This document shows, piece after piece, positions 54,191 to 64,000 of a stretch of 64,000 bases of DNA. Position 1 is the first letter of the stretch. Every line of letters starts with the position of its first letter. The stretch spans positions 81,949,816 through 82,013,815 of the forward strand of contig CM072801.1 in assembly GCA_037013495.1 (NCBI GenBank), written 5' to 3'. Under the pieces are notes generated by a model, which saw only the letters and a program-made list of their open reading frames with translations, was not told the DNA's origin and did no database searches. The DNA comes from Hippophae tibetana. Lineage: Eukaryota > Streptophyta > Magnoliopsida > Rosales > Elaeagnaceae. The position numbers and the translations under genes were made by a program.

Positions 54191-57095
54191 CAACATCAAA
54201 TGACCATAACTTTTGACTGGGGTATCGTAACGACTACTCTAATATATCAAAATCGGAGCTCGTCTCGATCCATACAATAATTGTTGGCCTAGCATTGGAA
54301 CCTAATTTCCGTACCCAAATTCCATCGTTTACATAACTTATCGAGGGTTTGAAGATTTTGTCGTAAATTTCCGTTTACTTACTTTCGATTTGATCAATAG
54401 AGCTGTAAATGAGATATTGGATCCGAAAAAGTTTTCTTTATTTATTTGGTCATTAAATCTGTATTCTTCCTAAAAAACTATGGGAGGAGAAAAAGAAAGG
54501 GGCTAGTTTTCATAATTTCAAAAATAACAAAACATTTGATGAATGAGACTTCCAACATCAAATGACCATAACTTTTGACTAGGGTATCGTAACGACTATT
54601 ATAATATATCAAATCGGAGCTCGTCTCGATCCATACAATAATTGTTGGCCTCGGAATGGGACCTGATTTCTGTAAACAAATTACATCGTTTACATAACTT
54701 ATCGAGGGTTTTAAGATTTTGTCGTAAATTTGCGGTTTACTTACCTTCGATATGATTCAATAGAGCTGTCAATGAGATATTGGTTCCGACAAAGGTTTCT
54801 TTATTTATTTGGTCATTAACTCTGTATTCTTCCTAAAAAACTATGGGAGTAGAAAAAGAAAGGGGCAAGTTTTCAAAACTTCAAAAATACGAAAACATTT
54901 GATGAATCAGACTTCCAACATCAAATGACCATAACTTTTAACTAGGGTATCGTAACGACTATTATAATATATCAAAATCGGAGCTCGTCTCGATCCATAC
55001 AATAATTGTTGGCCTAGCATTGGAACCTGATTTCCGTACCCAAATTCCATCGTTTACATAAATTATCGAGGGTTTGAAGATTTTGTCGTAAATTTCCGGT
55101 TTACTTACTTTCGATCTGAATCAATAGAGCTGAAAATGAGATATTGGATCCGACAAAGGTTTCTTTATTTATTTGGTCAATAAATCTGTATTCTTCCTAA
55201 AAAACTATGGGAGGAGAAAAAGAGAAGGGCAAGTTTTCATAATTTTAAAAATAACAAAACATTTGATGAATCAGACTTACAACATCAAATGACCATAACT
55301 TTTGACTGGGGTAACGTAACGACTATTATAATATATCAAATCGGAGCTCGTCTCGATCCATACAAAAATTGTTGGCCTCAAAATGGGACCTGATTTCTGT
55401 ACCCAAATTCCATCATTTACATAACTTATCGAGGGTTTAAAGATTTTGTCGTAAATTTCCGGTTTACTTACCTTCGATATGATTCAATAGATCTGTAAAT
55501 GAGATATTGGATCCGACAAAGGTTTCAATAATTATTTGATCATTAAATCTGTATTCTTCCTAAAAAACTATGGGAGTAGAAAAAGAAAGGGGCTAGTTTT
55601 CATAATTTCAAAAATAACAAAACATTTGATGAATGAGACTTCCAACATCAAATGACCATAACTTTTCACTACGGTATCGTAACGACTATTATAATATATC
55701 AAATCGGAGCTCGTCTCAATCCATACAATAATTGTTGGCCTCAGAATAGAACCTGATTTCTGTACCCAAATTCCATCGTTTACATAACTTATCGAGGGTT
55801 TGAAGATTTTGTCGTAAATTTCCAGTTTACTTACTTTCGATTTGAAACAAGAGAGCTGTAAATGAGATATTGGATCCGACAAAGGTTTCTCTATTTATTT
55901 GGTCATTAAATCTGTATTCTTCCTAAAAACGTATGGGAGCAAAAAAAGAAAGGGGCTAGTTTTCATAATTTCAAAAATAACAAAACATTTGATGAATGAG
56001 ACTTCCAACATCAAATGACCATAACTTTTGACTAGGGTATCGTAACGACTATTATAATATATCAAATCGGAGCTCGTCTCGATCCATACAATAATTGTTG
56101 GCCTCGGAATGGGACCTGATTTCTGTAAACAAATTCCATCGTTTACATAACTTATCGAGGGTTTTATGATTTTGTCGTAAATTTGCGGTTTACTTACCTT
56201 CGATATGATTCAATAGAGCTGTCAATGAGATATTGGTTCCGACAAAGGTTTCTTTATTTATTTGGTCATTAACTCTGTATTCTTCCTAAAAAACTATGGG
56301 AGTAGAAAAAGAAAGGGGCAAGTTTTCAAAACTTCAAAAATACGACAACATTTGATGAATCAGACTTCCAACATCAAATGACCATAACTTTTAACTAGGG
56401 TATCGTAACGACTATTATAATATATCAAAATCGGAGCTCGTCTCGATCCATACAATAATTGTTGGCCTAGCACTGGAACCTGATTTCCGTACCCAAATTC
56501 CATCGTTTACATAACTTATAGAGGGTTTGAAGATTTGGTCGTAAATTTCCGGTTTACTTACTTTCGATCTGAATCAATAGAGCTGTAAATGAGATATTGG
56601 ATCCGACAAAGGTTTCTTTATTTATTTGGTCAATAAATCTGTATTCTTCCTAAAAAACTATGGGAGGAGAAAAAGAAAGGGGCTAGTTTTCATAATTTTA
56701 AAAATAACAAAACATTTGATGAATCAGACTTACAACATCAAATGACCATAACTTTTGACTGGGGTAACGTAACGACTATTATAATATATCAAATCGGAGC
56801 TCGTCTCGATCCATACAATAATTCTTGGCCTCGGAATGGAACCTGATTTCTGTACCCAAATTCCATCGTTTACATAACTTATCGAGGGTTTGAAGATTTT
56901 GTCGTAAATTTCCGGTTTACTTACCTTCGATATGATTCAATAGATCTGTAAATGAGATATTGGATCCGACAAAGGTTTCAATATTTATTTGATCATTAAA
57001 TCTGTATTCTTCCTAAAAAACTATGGGAGTAGAAAAAGAAAGGGGCTAGTTTTCATAATTTCAAAAATAACAAAACTTTTGATGAATGAGACTTC
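54191..57095 (+). repeat. Divergent block with a rough four-monomer (1,453-bp) rhythm
   Basis: Monomers start at 54191, 54553, 54916, 55280, 55643, 56006, 56369 and 56733. 54191 is 362 bp long, having lost one g in tttccgtttac. Pairs 1,453 bp apart resemble each other: 54553/56006 (gtaaacaaatt), 54916/56369 (tcgatctgaatc), 55280/56733 (acttacaacatc, ggggtaacg). Many changes are private, for example gagaagggc near 55222, cactacgg near 55667, tttcaataattatttgatc near 55525 and gaaacaagagag near 55843, so this stretch is less homogenised than the centre. Confidence 0.83.
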
Positions 57096-60000
57096 CAACA
57101 TCAAATGACCATAACTTTTGACTAGGGTATCGTAACGACTATTATAATATATCAAATCGGAGCTCGTCTCGATCCATACAATAATTGTTGGCCTCGGAAT
57201 GGGACCTGATTTCTGTAAACAAATTCCATCGTTTACATAACTTATCGAGGGTTTTAAGATTTTGTCGTAAATTTGCGGTTTACTTACCTTCGATATGATT
57301 CAAGAGAGATGTAAATGAGATATTGGATCTGACAAAGGTTTCTTTATTTATTTGGTCATTAACTCTGTATTCTTCCTAAAAAACTATGGGAGTAGAAAAA
57401 GAAAGGGGCAAGTTTTCAAAACTTCAAAAATACGAAAACATTTGATGAATCAGACTTCCAACATAAAATGACCATAACTTTTAACTAGGGTATCGTAACG
57501 ACTATTATAATATATCAAAATCGGAGCTCGTCTCGATCCATACAATAATTGTTGGCCTAGCATTGGAACCTGATTTCCGTACCCAAATTCCATCGTTTAC
57601 ATAACTTATCGAGGGTTTGAATATTTTGTCGTAAATTTCCGGTTTACTTACTTTCGATTTGAATCAATAGAGCTGTAAATGAGATATTGGATCCGAAAAA
57701 GGTTTCTTTATTTATTTGGTCATTAAATCTGTATTCTTCCTAAAAACGTATGGGAGCAGAAAAAGAAAGGGGCTAGTTTTCATAATTTCAAAAATAACAA
57801 AACATTTGATGAATGAGTCTTCCAACATCAAATGACCATAACTTTTGACTGGGGTATCGTAACGACTACTGTAATATATCAAAATCGGAGCTCCTCTCGA
57901 TCCATACAATAATTGTTGGCCTAGCATTGGAACCTGATTTCCATACCCAAATTCCATCGTTTACATAACTTATCGAGGGTTTGAAGATTTTGTCGTAAAT
58001 TTCCGGTTTACTTACTTTCGATTTGAATCAATAGAGCTGTAAATGAGATATTGGATCCGAAAAAAGTTTCTTTATTTATTTGGTCATTAAATCTGTATTC
58101 TTCCTAAAAAACTATGGGAGGAGAAAAAGAAAGGGGCTAGTTTTCATAATTTCAAAAATAACAAAACATTTGATGAATCAGACTTTCAACATCAAATGAC
58201 CATAACTTTTGACTAGGGTATCGTAACGACTATTGTAATATATCAAAATCGTAGCTCGTCTCGATCCATACAATAATTGTTGTCCTAGCATTGGAACCTG
58301 ATTTCCGTACCCAAATTCCATCGTTTACATAACTTATCGAGGGTTTGAAGATTTTGTCATAAATTTCCGGTTTACTTACTTTCGATTTGAATCAATAGAG
58401 CTGTAAATGAGATATTGGATCCGAAAAAGGTTTCTTTATTTATTTGGTCATTAAATCTGTATTCTTCCTAAAAACGTATGGGAGCAGAAAAAGAAAGGGG
58501 CTAGTTTTCATAATTTCAAAAATAACAAAACATTTGATGAATCAGACTTCCAACATCAAATGACCATAACTTTTGACTGGGGTATCGTAACGACTACTGT
58601 AATATATCAAAATCGGAGCTCGTCTCGATCCATACAATAATTGTTGGCCTAGCATTGGAACCTGATTTCCGTACCCAAATTCCATCGTTTACATAACTTA
58701 TCGAGGGTTTGAAGATTTTGTCGTAAATTTCCGGTTTACTTACTTTCGATTTGAATCAATAGAGCTGTAAATGAGATATTGGATCCGAAAAAGGTTTCTT
58801 TATTTATTTGGTCATTAAATCTGTATTCTTCCTAAAAACGTATGGGAGCAGAAAAAGAAAGGGGCTAGTTTTCATAATTTCAAAAATAACAAAACATTTG
58901 ATGAATCAGACTTTCAACATCAAATGACCATAACTTTTGACTGGGGTATCGTAACGACTATTGTAATATATCAAAATCGTAGCTCGTCTCGATCCATACA
59001 ATAATTGTTGTCCTAGCATTGGAACCTGATTTCCGTACCCAAATTCCATCGTTTACATAACTTATCGAGGGTTTGAAGATTTTGTCATAAATTTCCGGTT
59101 TACTTACTTTCGATTTGAATCAATAGAGCTGTAAATGAGATATTGGATCCGAAAAAGGTTTCTTTATTTATTTGGTCATTAAATCTGTATTCTTCCTAAA
59201 AACGTATGGGAGCAGAAAAAGAAAGGGGCTAGTTTTCATAATTTCAAAAATAACAAAACATTTGATGAATCAGACTTCCAACATCAAATGACCATAACTT
59301 TTGACTGGGGTATCGTAACGACTACTGTAATATATCAAAATCGGAGCTCGTCTCGATCCATACAATAATTGTTGGCCTAGCATTGGAACCTGATTTCCGT
59401 ACCCAAATTCCATCGTTTACATAACTTATCGAGGGTTTGAAGATTTTGTCGTAAATTTCCGGTTTACTTACTTTCGATTTGAATCAATAGAGCTGTAAAT
59501 GAGATATTGGATCCGAAAAAGGTTTCTTTATTTATTTGGTCATTAAATCTGTATTCTTCCTAAAAACGTATGGGAGCAGAAAAAGAAAGGGGCTAGTTTT
59601 CATAATTTCAAAAATAACAAAACATTTGATGAATCAGACTTCCAACATCAAATGACCATAACTTTTGACTGGGGTATCGTAACGACTACTGTAATATATC
59701 AAAATCGGAGCTCGTCTCGATCCATACAATAATTGTTGGCCTAGCATTGGAACCTGATTTCCGTACCCAAATTCCATCGTTTACATAACTTATCGAGGGT
59801 TTGAAGATTTTGTCGTAAATTTCCGGTTTACTTACTTTCGATTTGAATCAATAGAGCTGTAAATGAGATATTGGATCCGAAAAAAGTTTCTTTATTTATT
59901 TGGTCATTAAATCTGTATTCTTCCTAAAAAACTATGGGAGGAGAAAAAGAAAGGGGCTAGTTTTCATAATTTCAAAAATAACAAAACATTTGATGAATCA

Positions 60001-61461
60001 GACTTACAACATCAAATGACCATAACTTTTGACTGGGGTAACGTAACGACTATTATAATATATCAAATCGGAGCTCGTCTCGATAAATACAATAATTGTT
60101 TGCCTCGGAATGGAACCTGATTTCCGTACCCAAATTCCATCGTTTACATAACTTATCGAGGGTTTGAAGATTTTGTCGTAAATTTCCGGTTTACTTACTT
60201 TCGATTTAAATCAATAGAGTTGTAAATGAGATATTGGATCCGAAAAAGGTTTCTTTATTTATTTGGTCATTAACTCTGTATTCTTCCTAAAAAACTATGG
60301 GAGTAGAAAAAGAAAGGGTCAAGTTTTCAAAACTTCAAAAATACGAAAACATTTGATGAATCAAACTTCCAACATCAAATGACCATAACTTTTGACTGGG
60401 GTAACGTAACGACTATTATAATATATCAAATCGGAGCTCGTCTCGATCCATACAATAATTGTTAGCCTAGCATTGGAACCTGATTTCCGTACCCAAATTC
60501 CATCGTTTACATAACTTATCGAGTGTTTGAAGATTTTGTCGTAAATTTCCGGTTTACTTACTTTCGATCTGAATCAATAGAGCTGTAAATGAGATATTGG
60601 ATCCGACAAAGGTTTCTTTATTTATTTGGTCAATAAATCTGTATTCTTCCTAAAAAACTATGGGAGGAGAAAAAGAAAGGGGCTAGTTTTCATAATATTA
60701 AAAATAACAAAACATTTGATGAATCAGACTTACAACATCAAATGACCATAACTTTTGACTGGGGTAACGTAACGACTATTATAATATATCAAATCGGAGC
60801 TCGTCTCGATCCATACAATAATTGTTAGCCACGGAATGGAACCTGATTTCTGTACCCAAATTCCATCGTTTACAAAACTTATCGAGGGTTTGAAGATTTT
60901 GTCGTAAATTTCCGGTTTACTTACCTTCGATATGATTCAATAGATCTGTAAATGAGATATTGGATCCGACAAAGGTTTCTATATTTATTTGATCATTAAA
61001 TCTGTATTCTTCCTAAAAAAAACTATGGGAGTAGAAAAAGAAAGGGGCAAGTTTTCAAAACTTCAAAAATACGAAAACATTTGATGAATCAGACTTCCAA
61101 CATCAAATGACCATAACTTTTAACTAGGGTATCGTAACGACTATTATAATATATCAAAATCGGAGCTCGTCTCGATCCATACAATAATTGTTGGCCTAGC
61201 ATTGGAACCTGATTTCCGTACCCAAATTCCATCGTTTACATAACTTATCGAGGGTTTGAAGATTTTGTCGTAAATTTCCGGTTTACTTACTTTCCATTTG
61301 AATCAATAGAGCTGTAAATGAGATATTGGATCCGAAAAAGGTTTCTTTATTTATTTGGTCATTAAATCTGTATTCTTCCTAAAAACGTATGGGAGCAGAA
61401 AAAGAAAGGGGCTAGTTTTCATAATTTCAAAAATAACAAAACTTTTGATGAATCAGACTTC
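57096..61461 (+). repeat. 12-monomer HOR unit, copy 1 (4,366 bp)
   Basis: Monomers start at 57096, 57459, 57823, 58187, 58551, 58915, 59279, 59643, 60007, 60370, 60733 and 61098. Variants repeated 4,366 bp later are aaaacttttgatgaat just before 57096, gagagatg with ggatctgac, acataaaatgacc, gaatattttgtcg, gagtcttcc and gagctcctctcg. 58187-58914 and 58915-59642 form a doubled 728-bp dimer whose first monomer has tcgtagctcg and gttgtcctagc. 60007-61097 is a more divergent stretch (cgataaatac, gttagcctagc, gttagccacgg). 60733 is 365 bp long owing to an extra AA in taaaaaaaactatggg. Confidence 0.9.
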
Positions 61462-64000
61462 CAACATCAAATGACCATAACTTTTGACTAGGGTATCGTA
61501 ACGACTATTATAATATATCAAATCGGAGCTCGTCTCGATCCATACAATAATTGTTGGCCTCGGAATGGGACCTGATTTCTGTAAACAAATTCCATCGTTT
61601 ACATAACTTATCGAGGGTTTTAAGATTTTGTCGTAAATTTGCGGTTTACTTACCTTCGATATGATTCAAGAGAGATGTAAATGAGATATTGGATCTGACA
61701 AAGGTTTCTTTATTTATTTGGTCATTAACTCTGTATTCTTCCTAAAAAACTATGGGAGTAGAAAAAGAAAGGGGCAAGTTTTCAAAACTTCAAAAATACG
61801 AAAACATTTGATGAATCAGACTTCCAACATAAAATGACCATAACTTTTAACTAGGGTATCGTAACGACTATTATAATATATCAAAATCGGAGCTCGTCTC
61901 GATCCATACAATAATTGTTGGCCTAGCATTGGAACCTGATTTCCGTACCCAAATTCCATCGTTTACATAACTTATCGAGGGTTTGAATATTTTGTCGTAA
62001 ATTTCCGGTTTACTTACTTTCGATTTGAATCAATAGAGCTGTAAATGAGATATTGGATCCGAAAAAGGTTTCTTTATTTATTTGGTCATTAAATCTGTAT
62101 TCTTCCTAAAAACGTATGGGAGCAGAAAAAGAAAGGGGCTAGTTTTCATAATTTCAAAAATAACAAAACATTTGATGAATGAGTCTTCCAACATCAAATG
62201 ACCATAACTTTTGACTGGGGTATCGTAACGACTACTGTAATATATCAAAATCGGAGCTCCTCTCGATCCATACAATAATTGTTGGCCTAGCATTGGAACC
62301 TGATTTCCATACCCAAATTCCATCGTTTACATAACTTATCGAGGGTTTGAAGATTTTGTCGTAAATTTCCGGTTTACTTACTTTCGATTTGAATCAATAG
62401 AGCTGTAAATGAGATATTGGATCCGAAAAAAGTTTCTTTATTTATTTGGTCATTAAATCTGTATTCTTCCTAAAAAACTATGGGAGGAGAAAAAGAAAGG
62501 GGCTAGTTTTCATAATTTCAAAAATAACAAAACATTTGATGAATCAGACTTTCAACATCAAATGACCATAACTTTTGACTAGGGTATCGTAACGACTATT
62601 GTAATATATCAAAATCGTAGCTCATCTCGATCCATACAATAATTGTTGTCCTAGCATTGGAACCTGATTTCCGTACCCAAATTCCATCGTTTACATAACT
62701 TATCGAGGGTTTGAAGATTTTGTCATAAATTTCCGGTTTACTTACTTTCGATTTGAATCAATAGAGCTGTAAATGAGATATTGGATCCGAAAAAGGTTTC
62801 TTTATTTATTTGGTCATTAAATCTGTATTCTTCCTAAAAACGTATGGGAGCAGAAAAAGAAAGGGGCTAGTTTTCATAATTTCAAAAATAACAAAACATT
62901 TGATGAATCAGACTTCCAACATCAAATGACCATAACTTTTGACTGGGGTATCGTAACGACTACTGTAATATATCAAAATCGGAGCTCGTCTCGATCCATA
63001 CAATAATTGTTGGCCTAGCATTGGAACCTGATTTCCGTACCCAAATTCCATCGTTTACATAACTAATCGAGGGTTTGAAGATTTTGTCGTAAATTTCCGG
63101 TTTACTAACTTTCGATTTGAATCAATAGAGCTGTAAATGAGATATTGGATCCGAAAAAGGTTTCTTTATTTATTTGGTCATTAAATCTGTATTCTTCCTA
63201 AAAACGTATGGGAGCAGAAAAAGAAAGGGGCTAGTTTTCATAATTTCAAAAATAACAAAACATTTGATGAATCAGACTTTCAACATCAAATGACCATAAC
63301 TTTTGACTGGGGTATCGTAACGACTATTGTAATATATCAAAATCGTAGCTCGTCTCGATCCATACAATAATTGTTGTCCTAGCATTGGAACCTGATTTCC
63401 GTACCCAAATTCCATCGTTTACATAACTTATCGAGGGTTTGAAGATTTTGTCATAAATTTCCGGTTTACTTACTTTCGATTTGAATCAATAGAGCTGTAA
63501 ATGAGATATTGGATCCGAAAAAGGTTTCTTTATTTATTTGGTCATTAAATCTGTATTCTTCCTAAAAACGTATGGGAGCAGAAAAAGAAAGGGGCTAGTT
63601 TTCATAATTTCAAAAATAACAAAACATTTGATGAATCAGACTTCCAACATCAAATGACCATAACTTTTGACTGGGGTATCGTAACGACTACTGTAATATA
63701 TCAAAATCGGAGCTCGTCTCGATCCATACAATAATTGTTGGCCTAGCATTGGAACCTGATTTCCGTACCCAAATTCCATCGTTTACATAACTAATCGAGG
63801 GTTTGAAGATTTTGTCGTAAATTTCCGGTTTACTAACTTTCGATTTGAATCAATAGAGCTGTAAATGAGATATTGGATCCGAAAAAGGTTTCTTTATTTA
63901 TTTGGTCATTAAATCTGTATTCTTCCTAAAAACGTATGGGAGCAGAAAAAGAAAGGGGCTAGTTTTCATAATTTCAAAAATAACAAAACATTTGATGAAT
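61462..64000 (+). repeat. 12-monomer HOR unit, copy 2, cut by the window end
   Basis: Monomers start at 61462, 61825, 62189, 62553, 62917, 63281 and 63645; the last is incomplete at base 64000. They follow 57096-59642 in order. The dimer 62553-63280 recurs as 63281-64000 at 728-bp spacing. Monomers 62917 and 63645 share ataactaatcgag and tttactaactttcg, which their partners 58551 and 59279 do not have. Confidence 0.9.

Larger units (their letters stand above)
1..64000 (+). repeat. Tandem satellite array, ~363/364-bp monomer, 176 units, one orientation
   Basis: The phrase caacatcaaatgacc (few variants) recurs every 363-364 bp from base 1 to 63645; all copies read on the + strand and no unique DNA interrupts them. 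Approximate landmarks within a monomer: GAGCTC at offset 66-71, ggcctagcattgg or ggcctcggaatgg at 96-108, gtacccaaattccatcg at 121-137, ttatcgaggg near 148-157, the cgatttgaatc / cgatatgattc switch at 197-207, GGATCC or GGTTCC at 231-236, tttctttatttatttgg at 245-261, ctgtattcttcc near 271-282, gaaaaagaaagggg at 301-314, aaacatttgatgaat near 342-356. The 363/364 difference is mostly tatcaaatc versus tatcaaaatc. G+C is about 34% in one monomer counted by hand. Family knowledge: such arrays are heterochromatic and often centromeric; which applies here is not shown by the sequence. No gene is present anywhere in the window. Confidence 0.98.

Noticed and set aside
55568..55882. 104-codon minus-strand open frame, the longest seen, and shorter relatives at 14792, 42889, 45068, 49389, 51570, 57712 and 62078
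   Set aside because: All lie across ordinary satellite sequence and crossing of a monomer boundary is seen; there is no start context, codon bias or domain, and copies in other monomers are closed by point changes.
1..64000. CRISPR array
   Set aside because: The repeated unit is head-to-tail with no unique spacers; the whole 363-bp unit is conserved.
1..64000. CENP-B box-like motif (core nTTCGnnnnAnnCGGGn)
   Set aside because: The recurring TTCG at offset about 196 is followed by ATTTGAATCAA or ATATGATTCAA, without the required A and CGGG; no match on the reverse strand was seen.
1..64000. TATA-like phrase ataatatatc in every monomer as a promoter
   Set aside because: It recurs in all monomers of an A/T-rich repeat with no gene downstream; no independent evidence for a start site.
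1..64000. Transposon, LTR, inverted segment or telomere repeat within the array
   Set aside because: Monomer spacing never breaks except for 37 bp at 19194-19267, all monomers read on the + strand, and no run of TTTAGGG or TTAGGG was seen.
1..64000. Naming a specific known satellite family or species
   Set aside because: I do not recognise the monomer with certainty; without a database search any name would be a guess.

Overview
The whole 64-kb window is one uninterrupted tandem satellite DNA array. I find no protein-coding gene, RNA gene, transposon or other unique sequence in it. Using the conserved start caacatcaaatgacc as phase, I located 176 monomers, all in the same orientation. Almost all are 363 or 364 bp long. 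The exceptions are a few of 365, one of 362, and one aberrant 400-bp unit starting at 18904. A hand count on the monomer at 63645 gives about 34% G+C. The organism must be a eukaryote, and large uniform arrays like this one are typical of centromeric, pericentromeric or subtelomeric heterochromatin. The general character (A/T-rich, about two nucleosome lengths, CATAACTTTTGAC-type phrase) makes me think of a flowering plant, but that is an inference without any database search.

Monomers are not all alike. They fall into recognisable variants that recur in order, so the array has higher-order repeat (HOR) structure. The commonest period is six monomers, about 2,180 bp. In the left part (1-24029) two near-identical hexamers (1-2180, 2181-3997) lead into a mosaic built from a longer variant order that recurs at 1818, 7997 and 11995 with deletions and chimeric monomers. 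The centre (24030-38563) is the most regular: a 17-monomer, 6,177-bp block is present twice in tandem (24030-30206, 30207-36383), followed by another hexamer. From 38564 to 54552 there are short local amplifications (726, 727, 2179 and 2181 bp) and a segment whose private variants recur 13,083 bp away. The right end (54553-64000) is more divergent, with a rough four-monomer rhythm, then a 12-monomer, 4,366-bp unit that starts again at about 61.46 kb and contains nested 728-bp dimers.

Nothing here works together as genes do. What can be read is a record of unequal exchange, deletion, local amplification and probable gene conversion. Small open reading frames (up to 104 codons) recur at monomer or HOR spacing and are by-products of the repeat. 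I did not find a new enzymatic or defence system; the points worth a second look are the nested HOR architecture, the dated recombination junctions, the CpG/CpA variant pattern and the unevenly conserved monomer.
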